Assembly (NCBI GenBank): GCA_019752925.1
Contig: JAIELP010000006.1
Location: 1-64,000, forward strand
DNA: 64,000 bases
DNA from: a bacterium
Lineage (GTDB): Bacteria > Bdellovibrionota > Bdellovibrionia > Bdellovibrionales > Bdellovibrionaceae
Direction of reading: 5' to 3'
The notes under the pieces were generated by a model, which saw nothing but the letters and a program-made list of their open reading frames with translations, was not told where the DNA came from and searched no databases. Positions within the stretch are counted from its first letter, which is position 1; the number at the start of each line of letters is the position of its first letter. This document shows, piece by piece, positions 25,141 to 33,589 of this stretch. Made by a program: the position numbers and the translations under genes.

Positions 25141-25974
25141 TTAACTAACGCGTTTAATCACGAAACGTAAAATGGCTCTGACAAAGGGTTTGAGCCAAGT
25201 TTGCTGATCTAAAAAATCAGCAACATAAGGAGAAGTTTTGTAATAGAACAAAATAAATTTTCTGCCCAAAAAAGAATTTTTTAAAGTTTGATCACGGTAA
25301 ATACGTAAATACTGCACTTCAAATGCGCTAGGAGATTCAAAAGCCGAGGTGGCAACGAAACAGCGGGTGCGTTTCTTTTTTGCACCACTCATAAATGATT
25401 TTACTATATCTGGATGGTTGGCAGACTTAAGAAATGTTTCAGCTTTTTTCATGATATCTGGAAACACAGGTGTGTAATTTATAAACTTAGCTAATTGAGC
25501 TGCTGCATGTTTCTGACGATCAGAATATTGGTCGCTGGAATCATAAACCCGCAGCAAATCCCAGTAAACACCAACGATGATCGTGAGTTCTGCGGTTTTT
25601 GCAGACTCCTTTAGTGATTCAGGATTAAGTTGTCCTGGCTTACAATCAAAAACCAATTCTAATACCCGCAAATACTTTTCATAGGAAACTGCAGCTTCCG
25701 AGTAAAGTTTGTTGGCCATGAGTGCATGACCCTTTTTTACAAGAGGAATGCGAGATTGCCACAAAAGCTTTTTGCGATCTTCTTTAGCTCTTTCTTGTGC
25801 TAGCAGCATTCCACCTGAGCCAAAAGCTTTTTTTCGCAGATCGCCCAGGCAGGACTTACACATTTCATCTTTAAGATCATAGCCCGGATCTAATTTACGA
25901 ATACGATCACGCAGTTGAGGTTCAACTGGATATATTTCTGGTACATTCAATGCGCAATTAGGACAACTAGCCAT
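25141..25974 (-). CDS. zinc-ribbon protein with C-terminal CFI-box domain
   Basis: A 277-residue protein. Four cysteines in CPNC (residues 4-7) and CKSC (about 39-42) suggest a split zinc ribbon. The middle (about 75-195) is helical and TPR-like. The C-terminus begins CFVATSAFESPSAFEVQYLR and continues as the CFI-box-CTERM domain: an invariant-type Cys-Phe-aliphatic start, an RxxRDxxL helix, and a hydrophobic end with YYKTSPYVADFL. The domain's function is unknown; it is found at the C-terminus of many otherwise unrelated proteins. The gene lies 14 bp behind priA and is probably co-transcribed. Confidence 0.75.
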   Translation of the reverse strand: MASCPNCALNVPEIYPVEPQLRDRIRKLDPGYDLKDEMCKSCLGDLRKKAFGSGGMLLAQERAKEDRKKLLWQSRIPLVKKGHALMANKLYSEAAVSYEKYLRVLELVFDCKPGQLNPESLKESAKTAELTIIVGVYWDLLRVYDSSDQYSDRQKHAAAQLAKFINYTPVFPDIMKKAETFLKSANHPDIVKSFMSGAKKKRTRCFVATSAFESPSAFEVQYLRIYRDQTLKNSFLGRKFILFYYKTSPYVADFLDQQTWLKPFVRAILRFVIKRVS

Positions 25975-25988
25975 GTAGGCCTATTATT

Positions 25989-28025
25989 TTACAACAAATT
26001 GAGCGGGTCAATATCAACGACAACTTTTACTTGTTTAGGAATCCATTTAGAATCGCCCAAAAGCTTTTGTATAAAGTGATTCAGAGCTTTTGGCTGTGCA
26101 GATTTAAGCAAAAGATGATAGCGGAATTGATTTCTGAGCTTAGCAATCGGAGCCGCTGCGGGCCCTAGAATTTCTACAGATTCAAAAATGGGGAACTTTT
26201 CTTTGATGCCATAAGCTCTCTGAGAAAGTTGATCGGCCGCAAGTTTTACTTTGTCTAAATCTGGCGCCTGAATCCTGATTGAGCTGAGCTTGTGAAATGG
26301 CGGATAATTAAGCTGTTTGCGGTTTACTAATTCAGTTTCAACAAAACCTTCGTAATCGTGATTTCTGGAATACTGAATGCTTTCGTGCTCAGTATTGTAG
26401 GTTTGAATAACAACTCGGCCGGCGGATTCGTTATCTTTTACGTGGCGTCCGGAGCGTCCACTCATTTGAGTGATGAGCTGAAAGCTTTTTTCTGTGGCGC
26501 GGAAATCGGGAAGATTAAAACTAATGTCGGCCAGCAAAAGCCCTACAAGCTTTAGATTAGAAAAGTCTAAACCTTTAGCAATCATCTGAGTGCCGATCAA
26601 AATGTCGATTTCCGATTTTTCCATTTTGTGGACTAACTCTTCCATGTCTACACGCGAAGTCACTTCATCGCGGTCGGCACGAGCAATAACTTTTTCGGGA
26701 AAAAGTCTTTTTAAATCTTCTTCTACTTTTTCGGTGCCTAGGCCGAGGTTGACGAGTTCGCCCTCGCGGCAATCGGGACATTTGACTTTAAAATTTTGGT
26801 GGTAATCGCAATAATGGCAAACCAAATGTGTGTTCGCATGCAGTGTAAGGCTGATATCGCAGTTTGGGCATTCTGCCGTATGGCCACAACTCGGGCAAAA
26901 TACTGTTTGCGCCATTCCGCGACGATTAAGAAGAAGAGCAACTTGTTCCTGATTAGCAAGGCTGATTTTAATTTCTGTATATAATTTTTCAGAGAGCCAA
27001 TTTGGTTTTTCGAGACTTTGTTTTTCAGCATCTTTTTCAAGACGCATATCGACGACCTGAATTTCAGGAAGTGGTCTGTTGTGAACGCGATTTTTAATTT
27101 GATGAAGAACAAATTTTTTATCTTGAGCATTTTTCCACGACTCCAAGGAAGGAGTGGCAGAGCCCAGAACAATCGGGCACTGATTAAAGTGCCCGAGCAT
27201 AATGGCGCTATCACGTCCGTTGTATTTTAAAGTTTCATCCTGTTTAAAACTCGATTCATGTTCTTCATCTACAACAATTAATCCGATATTGTCTATTGGG
27301 CAGAATAAAGCGGAACGAGCGCCAATCAAAATTTTCTTGCGGCCTTCAACCATATCCCACCACTGATTCGTGCGTTCTCTATCGGTTAGCTGCGAGTGCA
27401 GCACGGCAATTTGGTCACCGAAGCGGCCAGAAAATCGATGAATAAGTTGGGGAGTAAGTGAAATTTCCGGCAGCAAAAAAATGCCGCGCTTACCTTCGCC
27501 TAAAACTTTTTCAAATAATTCGAGGTAAATTTCTGTTTTTCCGGAGCCGGTTACACCGTGAAGTAGGTGGGTAGAAAAACCTTTTTGTGAGTAAATACTA
27601 TCAACAGCTGCTTGTTGTTCGCTGTTGAGTTGATGTTGAATTTTTTTTTCTACAAATGGCGTTACCGAAGGGCGGCTGCTTTTGCGTTCTTTTTTAGTTT
27701 TATCAAGGGGAGGAAAGCAAAGCTGCACAACTTGTCCGAGTGGATGCATGTAGTAATCGGCCATCCACTCGAGCCATTTAAGATGCTGCTCAGGAAGGCT
27801 CATGAGCTCTTCATGCAAACTTTTTACAGGCTTAAGGTCAAATTTCGGATTTTGTTCGGCAGGTTCGGTATTTTGTTTTACAACAACCCCGAGTACGGAT
27901 CTGTTGCCGAGCGAAACATGAACTATGTCGCCGCGTTTAACTGAGAAGTTTTCGTTTTGTTTGTAGGTTAAGTTGTCGAAAAGAGGTGCGTCAACTGCAA
28001 CTGATACAGTTTCAGTAACACTCAT
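25989..28025 (-). CDS. priA: primosomal protein N' (replication restart helicase)
   Basis: PriA reloads the replisome at stalled forks. The 678-residue protein has the N-terminal DNA-binding domain, Walker A in LLHGVTGSGKTEIYLELF, the DEEH box, helicase motifs LLNRRGMAQ and GTQMIAKGLDF, and the zinc-binding insertion with eight cysteines in four pairs (CPSC, CPNC, CHYC, CPDC). The ATG at 28025 overlaps the upstream stop (ATGA). Confidence 0.96.
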   Translation of the reverse strand: MSVTETVSVAVDAPLFDNLTYKQNENFSVKRGDIVHVSLGNRSVLGVVVKQNTEPAEQNPKFDLKPVKSLHEELMSLPEQHLKWLEWMADYYMHPLGQVVQLCFPPLDKTKKERKSSRPSVTPFVEKKIQHQLNSEQQAAVDSIYSQKGFSTHLLHGVTGSGKTEIYLELFEKVLGEGKRGIFLLPEISLTPQLIHRFSGRFGDQIAVLHSQLTDRERTNQWWDMVEGRKKILIGARSALFCPIDNIGLIVVDEEHESSFKQDETLKYNGRDSAIMLGHFNQCPIVLGSATPSLESWKNAQDKKFVLHQIKNRVHNRPLPEIQVVDMRLEKDAEKQSLEKPNWLSEKLYTEIKISLANQEQVALLLNRRGMAQTVFCPSCGHTAECPNCDISLTLHANTHLVCHYCDYHQNFKVKCPDCREGELVNLGLGTEKVEEDLKRLFPEKVIARADRDEVTSRVDMEELVHKMEKSEIDILIGTQMIAKGLDFSNLKLVGLLLADISFNLPDFRATEKSFQLITQMSGRSGRHVKDNESAGRVVIQTYNTEHESIQYSRNHDYEGFVETELVNRKQLNYPPFHKLSSIRIQAPDLDKVKLAADQLSQRAYGIKEKFPIFESVEILGPAAAPIAKLRNQFRYHLLLKSAQPKALNHFIQKLLGDSKWIPKQVKVVVDIDPLNLL

Positions 28026-28807
28026 CTAAACCTCTTATAGAATTCTTCGATTTTCATGCCCACAGCACCTTTGCTGGACAACATAATTTCTGAAGGTTCA
28101 GTTAAAGTTTCTGGATAAAATGCTGTAATTTTTTCGCCGGTCTTAGTTGATACTTTTGTAACGCGTATAGTGGCGCTTTTGTCGGCCCAATCGATATGTT
28201 TAACGTCGGGGTAATTTAAATTTCCATATTCTTTATAATCTGAAAATTCAATTTCAGCTTCGCTCGGCAAACGAATTTTTTTAAGTCTGAAAAAATCTTG
28301 GTCAATCCACACTTGAGGTGAAAGGGCCTTATCAGTTGAGGCCTCACCAATAGCAAAACAGATGCTGCCATCTGCGCGCGATAAACGTACTTTCTGAGCT
28401 ATTCCTAAATCTTTCAAATAAGTTAAATATGAATCGCCCGATTTGATAGCCAGAAATTTTTCAAAAAATTCGCGAGATGTTTCATTTACAATTTTATTTT
28501 TACCCACAATTTGTGTGCGGTTTTTATTATTGTAAATATAGTGAGCTTTAAAAAGATCTTTGAGTTCGCCTGTGCCGGTTGCTGTTAATTTTAAGTTTTT
28601 ATCACCTTCAATAAGCCACTCCTCATGGATTACATAGTTTTTTGAGCCTTCAGAGAAAATCACATCCTGTTCAATAGAAATTATGGAGTTACCCGCGCGC
28701 GCGGCGGTTTTACCAAGGATAGTTTCAATTGGCAGTATATAAGCTCGGCTCTGGCTAGAAAAAAACTGGACGATTGTCAGGGAGAATAATAGTAAGCATG
28801 TTTTCAT
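28022..28807 (-). CDS. exported hypothetical protein, LolA-like fold possible
   Basis: A 261-residue protein with a signal peptide (about residues 1-22, ending SRA). The mature part alternates beta strands with short linkers (NYVIHEEWLIEGDKNLKLTATGTGEL ... VWIDQDFFRLKKIRLPSEAEIEFSDYKEYGNLNYPDVKHI). This resembles outer-membrane lipoprotein-sorting (LolA-type) proteins, but I see no diagnostic motif. It precedes priA with a 4-bp overlap. Confidence 0.65.
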   Translation of the reverse strand: MKTCLLLFSLTIVQFFSSQSRAYILPIETILGKTAARAGNSIISIEQDVIFSEGSKNYVIHEEWLIEGDKNLKLTATGTGELKDLFKAHYIYNNKNRTQIVGKNKIVNETSREFFEKFLAIKSGDSYLTYLKDLGIAQKVRLSRADGSICFAIGEASTDKALSPQVWIDQDFFRLKKIRLPSEAEIEFSDYKEYGNLNYPDVKHIDWADKSATIRVTKVSTKTGEKITAFYPETLTEPSEIMLSSKGAVGMKIEEFYKRFR

Positions 28808-28881
28808 CCTGAAAATATATCATAATGAGACAAGAAGTTGAGTATTTTAAGAATGAACTAACAGAATGTGTTAATATAGAT

Positions 28882-30405
28882 ATGATGAAAAGTCTTGCTC
28901 TCACAAAATTTTCAGCGGCGTTTTTTGGTCTAATTTCAATTGGGTTTCTGTTTTCTTGCAGCCAGCAACAAGGAAAAAGTTTACTTTCAGCACAAACCAC
29001 TTCACAAGACGCTGTCGCAGCCATTTTGGATAAAGTGCCGTTTGCATATGATGTGGCAATCGACACTATTTCATATAATTCTTGTGTAGGAATCGGTTTA
29101 AACAGTGAAGAAAAGATTCATGGTATAAAAATTGGAGCTAATGAGGGTTTTGTAGACGGTAACGGAACTGGGGCCGTTAAGGGCGGCATCAAGTTAAAAT
29201 CTGATTTTATCCAGTACTTGTCTAAAAATGTTCCGCCTAATTTTCCGAACACCTCTGTGTCTGCGGGCCAGATTCAACACATTCTGCAAAATTCTAAAAA
29301 CAAAGATTTGCAAATTCAGTATGCGGTAAGAACGGCGGCCGATTTAAAAATTGTACCCGATGTTGCTGACGTGAATAATGCTCAAAGTCAGCAAATTCAA
29401 ATGGGCCGGGATGGTATATATATAGGAGGGTCGTTAGCGAACGATCCTACTTTGACGGCTATTACTAAGGATGTAAAGTTTGGTGCGAATGGTTCTGTTT
29501 TATCAGAGGGGCCACGCGTTTATAACTTAGGCTCAAAATCGAGCCCATTACCTTTACAAGGAAGTTTAGGCTTTTCGGTGGCCTCTGACGAAACATTTCC
29601 TGTGGTTGCAAATGTAGATGATGGCGTCGGTGCGGGAGAGCAGCCATCAGATGTAGTTCGCTCAAAATTTAATTCATTCGCTTACGTTTTAGCAGTAACT
29701 TTCGGAAATCAGCTTTTTACCTCATCAAGTGATACCACGCCGAGCTTGGGGTTCAATTCGCTGAAACGTCCAGATGAAAAAGATTTGCGTAAAGCCTTTG
29801 GCCGTTCTTATGAACTGAGTTTCATAACTAAAAATGCGAGTATTCCAAGCTGGAGAAAAAACATTTTAAATAGAGTTACTGAAAAGAATCTTGAAGACGG
29901 AAGGGTTGTTTCTGGCGTTACATGGACATGTGAAAACTATGTTATTGTAAAATCAAATCAGTTGAATAACAGAAAATCTAATGAACCCTCATGCACAGAA
30001 CTTATTGGTTCCGACTTAAATATTCCGAGCATCGCGGCAAAAGTAAAGATGCTTCGACGCCACTATGCTGAAGATAAATGGGCAATAGGTTTCTTTTACA
30101 ACGCGGGCGAAATTTACGTTCCGGCATCAAGACCCTTTACCAACCACCCAACCAATACGATTGAGCGTCAGCTGTGTTTAGTGAGTAAAGCCGCTGATTG
30201 CTACTTGCCAACTGTAGGCATAATTCCTTCGGCACTCAATGAGGATGTGGGAGTACAGTACAACCCTAATCAGGAGTGTTACCTATCCAGAGCTATCCAA
30301 ATGGGTGTGACTTATACTCCAAGTAAGACCGGCGACGTAGCCAGACGTCTAGGTCGTTGTGCTCAATTCGCAAGTATTTGCTCCCGCACGAGTACTAGCT
30401 TCTAA
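28882..30405 (+). CDS. lipoprotein of unknown function
   Basis: I start it at the ATG at 28882 (a second ATG follows at 28885), because the next residues form a lipoprotein signal ending in the lipobox LFSC; the open frame begins 19 codons earlier without a fitting N-terminus. The mature protein is about 480 residues, beta-rich, with paired cysteines near the C-terminus (WTCEN, SCTEL, QLCLVSKAADCYL, ECYLS, GRCAQFASICS), suggesting disulfides. It has no recognised domain. It is probably in one operon with the beta-barrel gene that starts 39 bp later. Confidence 0.7.
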   Translation: MMKSLALTKFSAAFFGLISIGFLFSCSQQQGKSLLSAQTTSQDAVAAILDKVPFAYDVAIDTISYNSCVGIGLNSEEKIHGIKIGANEGFVDGNGTGAVKGGIKLKSDFIQYLSKNVPPNFPNTSVSAGQIQHILQNSKNKDLQIQYAVRTAADLKIVPDVADVNNAQSQQIQMGRDGIYIGGSLANDPTLTAITKDVKFGANGSVLSEGPRVYNLGSKSSPLPLQGSLGFSVASDETFPVVANVDDGVGAGEQPSDVVRSKFNSFAYVLAVTFGNQLFTSSSDTTPSLGFNSLKRPDEKDLRKAFGRSYELSFITKNASIPSWRKNILNRVTEKNLEDGRVVSGVTWTCENYVIVKSNQLNNRKSNEPSCTELIGSDLNIPSIAAKVKMLRRHYAEDKWAIGFFYNAGEIYVPASRPFTNHPTNTIERQLCLVSKAADCYLPTVGIIPSALNEDVGVQYNPNQECYLSRAIQMGVTYTPSKTGDVARRLGRCAQFASICSRTSTSF

Positions 30406-30444
30406 GGTCTGGTTTTTTCAAAACTCTTCTGCTAGCGTTAACTC

Positions 30445-31269
30445 ATGAAAAATAGCATTTTATTATTAATAGCCTGTTTTCTTTTTTCAGTTAATTCTTT
30501 TGCCGTTGTCGGTGCTGTTTCTACTGCCACCGGGGGGTCGGGTCGGGGAGCGGTTGAGCCAGTAGACGGCCTTTTATTAAATCCGGCCATAATTTCAGAT
30601 TTGCCAACAAAAAATTTTTCGGTGAATTATTCTCCCGATCAGACAGCTTTAACAGTTTCTGATAACGGACAGGATTCTTACTTTCCCGCAGCTCTTTCTT
30701 TTTTAAGAACAAAAGCTACGGCAGTGGATACGCAGCAACTCGGATTAAGTTTTGCCACACCTCGATGGAATAAAATTGCTATTGGTGGTACGGGCTCAAT
30801 GGTTGAGTACACAAATTATTTTGCCGCCGGAATAGAACAAAAGTACCGCCAAAGCTCATTTGATTTAGGTGCAACTGTTGCCTTTACTAAAAATTTCGGA
30901 ATAGGAATTATTGCAAAAAAAATAGCATCCGGAAGTGCGGCTTTACCGGAAAACCTGCAAATTCAAAAAACAGTGGGATTCGGGATGAGTTACACCTATC
31001 AGAGTTTTGCGAGACTTCGTTTAGATGTAGAATCGGCTCCAGACAATAAAACAGATAAACTGGTGTATATGGGTGGTTTAGAGAACTATATTAACGATTT
31101 CATGGTTTTTAGGCTGGGCTTTCAGAGCAACCAGGTAACAGCTAAGGACTATTTTTCAGCAGGATTAGGCTTTACCGGGCCTCAGTTTGGTCTTCATTAC
31201 GCATTTATCTCGAATGTGGCCGACAAGAGCGAAGATAAGCACTTAATTGACTTAGGTATTCCTTTTTGA
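30445..31269 (+). CDS. outer-membrane beta-barrel protein
   Basis: A 274-residue protein with a signal peptide (cleavage after SFA, residue 20). The mature sequence is a series of amphipathic strands with aromatic girdle residues and ends in phenylalanine (LIDLGIPF), typical of BamA-inserted barrels. The start of the mature protein (ATGGSGRGAVEPVDGLLLNPA) recalls the FadL/PorV group, where an N-terminal segment enters the pore. Transport substrate is unknown. It follows the lipoprotein gene and precedes the gene for a 43-residue basic protein. Confidence 0.7.
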   Translation: MKNSILLLIACFLFSVNSFAVVGAVSTATGGSGRGAVEPVDGLLLNPAIISDLPTKNFSVNYSPDQTALTVSDNGQDSYFPAALSFLRTKATAVDTQQLGLSFATPRWNKIAIGGTGSMVEYTNYFAAGIEQKYRQSSFDLGATVAFTKNFGIGIIAKKIASGSAALPENLQIQKTVGFGMSYTYQSFARLRLDVESAPDNKTDKLVYMGGLENYINDFMVFRLGFQSNQVTAKDYFSAGLGFTGPQFGLHYAFISNVADKSEDKHLIDLGIPF

Positions 31270-31317
31270 TAAAAAAATCAGACTTTTTGCTTAAAATTTA
31301 AATAACGAGGTATAAAA

Positions 31318-31449
31318 ATGGCATCTAAAACGAAAAAAACTGAATACATCCGCGAACGTAAAAAAGCGACTTCTGGCAAAAAAAGAAAAGCCGGTTTAAG
31401 AACAAAAGGTTCTACTAAATCTAAAAAAGCTTTATTCGGCGATAAATAA
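31318..31449 (+). CDS. small conserved basic protein (43 residues)
   Basis: The frame starts MASKTKKTEYIRERKK and ends ALFGDK; about 40 percent of its residues are Lys or Arg. GAGG lies 7 nt upstream of the ATG and a strong terminator follows 31 bp after the stop, so it is a real gene. Proteins of this size that start MASKTKK occur widely in delta-group bacteria, as I recall; their function is not established. The charge suggests binding to rRNA or DNA. Confidence 0.75.
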   Translation: MASKTKKTEYIRERKKATSGKKRKAGLRTKGSTKSKKALFGDK

Positions 31450-31480
31450 TTAATTTTATCTAAAGTTAAATTCTTTAAAT

Positions 31481-31512
31481 AAAAAAGCCCACACTTCGTG
31501 GGCTTTTTTATT
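31481..31512. terminator. bidirectional intrinsic terminator
   Basis: AAAAAAGCCCAC (31481-31492; the CAC ends at 31492) pairs with GTGGGCTTTTTT (31498-31509) around an ACTTC-type loop, with A and T runs on both sides. It ends the rightward transcript of the 43-residue protein and the leftward transcript of nagZ, whose stop is at 31539. Confidence 0.85.
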
Positions 31513-31538
31513 TTGTAATGCTATTTAAAATTCAGTAA

Positions 31539-32654
31539 CTAGGTTTCGTCCATTAAGCCTTCTGGCATTTTTCCGTTACGTATACAGTCCGCAATATACT
31601 TGTGTTCATCACAACCGATAATTTCCATAGCTTCTTCAATTGGGCGCGGATCGGGAGTTAAAAGTTTTACTTTTTTAACGTCTAAGATTTTTCTGTGAGT
31701 TTGCTCTAAATCACTTTTATTTAACTGACCTTGAGCCACGGCACTCATTAAACCCTCAATAGCTACAGGTGGAGATTCCGGTTCGTTACAATAAAGTAAT
31801 AAATCGGCCCCTGCTTGCATAGCACGTATAGGTATTTGATCTTTATCGTAATGTTTAGCCATAGCTTTCATATCTAAATCATCAGTTATGATAAGGCCTT
31901 TATACTTTAGATCATCTCGCATCATTTTTTTCAGGAATGTTTCTGATAAAGTTACTGGCCACTTAGGATCAACATTTTTAAATAAAATATGCGCCGTCAT
32001 AACCATGTCTACACGGCTACGTAGGGCTTTTCTGAAAGGAACCAGCTCCACTTCGTTTAAGCGATTCATGTCGGCATCTTCAATAGGTAGTTCTTCATGT
32101 GAATCAATAATTGTGTGGCCGTGGCCTGGAAAGTGTTTAGCGCACGAAAGAACGCCAGACTTAATATAACCACGCACTAATGCCGATGCCATTTTTTCCA
32201 CTTGGTATGGATCCGTACTGACCGCTCTATCACCGATAACTGTATTTTCAGGATTGGTATAAACATCAATACAAGGTGCAAAATCCAGATTAATTCCTAC
32301 AGAAAGAAGCTCAGTACCCATTCTTTGTGTGAAATGAAAAGCTACTGTAGGCGCATCTAAATCACCAATTTTTTTAAGAGCGGGCCACTGGGTGAACGGA
32401 GGTTTTAAGCGGTGAACTCGTCCGCCTTCCATATCGATGCCTATAAACAAAGGGGCTTTATCCTTCATTTTGTGGCGCAAAGACTGTATTTCAGCACAGA
32501 GATCACGTATTTGTTTGGGCTCGATGCAGTTACGCGCAAACAGCACAACGCCAGAAATATTATTATCAACGATGAATTTTTTTTCTTCATTGGTAAGAGT
32601 GGCGCCTGAAACGCCGATTAACATGTGCTGACCGATTAATTCTCTGATGCTCAT
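31539..32654 (-). CDS. nagZ: beta-N-acetylhexosaminidase (NagZ, GH3)
   Basis: NagZ removes N-acetylglucosamine from muropeptides in the cytoplasm. The 371-residue protein is a single GH3 domain: FIGIDMEGGRVHRL, then CAKHFPGHGHTIIDSHEELP with the catalytic His and flexible-loop Asp of NagZ, and GLIITDDLDMKAM with the nucleophile region. There is no signal peptide, consistent with a cytoplasmic recycling role. It lies 2 bp behind an exported protein gene. Confidence 0.93.
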   Translation of the reverse strand: MSIRELIGQHMLIGVSGATLTNEEKKFIVDNNISGVVLFARNCIEPKQIRDLCAEIQSLRHKMKDKAPLFIGIDMEGGRVHRLKPPFTQWPALKKIGDLDAPTVAFHFTQRMGTELLSVGINLDFAPCIDVYTNPENTVIGDRAVSTDPYQVEKMASALVRGYIKSGVLSCAKHFPGHGHTIIDSHEELPIEDADMNRLNEVELVPFRKALRSRVDMVMTAHILFKNVDPKWPVTLSETFLKKMMRDDLKYKGLIITDDLDMKAMAKHYDKDQIPIRAMQAGADLLLYCNEPESPPVAIEGLMSAVAQGQLNKSDLEQTHRKILDVKKVKLLTPDPRPIEEAMEIIGCDEHKYIADCIRNGKMPEGLMDET

Positions 32655-32656
32655 AA

Positions 32657-33433
32657 TTATTTGCCTTTAGATTGGTAAACGTTAACTTTTCCGGCAGGTA
32701 GGTCGCCGAATATTTTTTCTAGAGTTCCTGAAGCCAATTTAATGCCTTCAAGAGCTTCCTCTTTTGCTTTAACTAGTTCTGTTTCAATTCCGGTTGCCGG
32801 AGTGTTCGCAGAAACCGCTTCACCCCTATTTGTAACCAAATTTATATAATCCGAACCCGCGAAGAGATTAGTAATTTTAAGTAATTGCAAAGAACCTTGT
32901 GTGATCATTTTTTTATCGACACTAACGGTTCCTTTCATAGCCACAGGGCCTTCTTCAGTAATAGCAATGTAGTCAAACTTTGTGCCGGTTTTTAAGCCAT
33001 CTTTACTTTTCAGCATTAAATAATAAAGCGCAGAAGATAAGAAAGCTCTTTTAGGAATTTTTTCATTAATTTTAATTTTTTTACCGTCCTCAACTGTAGT
33101 GCCGGTCATTTTTTGATCTTTAAATTTTGCATCAATAGTTTTTGTTTTGCGCTCACCTGCGGCCAAATAGTTGATACTTAACGGAGCCAAATCCCCGGTT
33201 GAAATGGCTTGAAAACTCTCAGTGAAGTCATGCCCACCATTAGCTAGCCTAACAAAGCTTGTGGTTTTAAAGTTGTTGGTTTTATCTTCAATTTCGTGGC
33301 GTAAAACTGCAAATCCGATGTGTTTTTTTGCTTGAGTAACTTTGTAATAACCCTCGAACAAAATTTCAGCTTTGGCATTTAAAGAAACAGCGATAAGAAT
33401 TGCAATAAGTGATAAAAGTTTTAAGATTTTCAT
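32657..33433 (-). CDS. exported hypothetical protein
   Basis: A 258-residue protein with a signal peptide (residues 1-22, cleavage after AKA). The rest is a beta-rich single domain that starts ILFEGYYKVTQAKKHIGFAVLRHE, a pattern seen in DUF3108-like periplasmic proteins, without a catalytic motif. It is the first gene of a leftward pair with nagZ (2-bp gap), which suggests, without proving, a link to wall turnover. Confidence 0.6.
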   Translation of the reverse strand: MKILKLLSLIAILIAVSLNAKAEILFEGYYKVTQAKKHIGFAVLRHEIEDKTNNFKTTSFVRLANGGHDFTESFQAISTGDLAPLSINYLAAGERKTKTIDAKFKDQKMTGTTVEDGKKIKINEKIPKRAFLSSALYYLMLKSKDGLKTGTKFDYIAITEEGPVAMKGTVSVDKKMITQGSLQLLKITNLFAGSDYINLVTNRGEAVSANTPATGIETELVKAKEEALEGIKLASGTLEKIFGDLPAGKVNVYQSKGK

Positions 33434-33589
33434 TTGAGTTCCTTAAGTGAAGTTGATTTATTTTAGTTAAGTAAGAGCAGGTGTTCAATTAGGGGTTTTG
33501 AGTGTCTCAACTTAAGTCGGGTTCATAAAGAAAACGCACACAGACTATAAGCTTCTGTTGTTTGCCACGAAATTCAGTCTAAAATAAAT

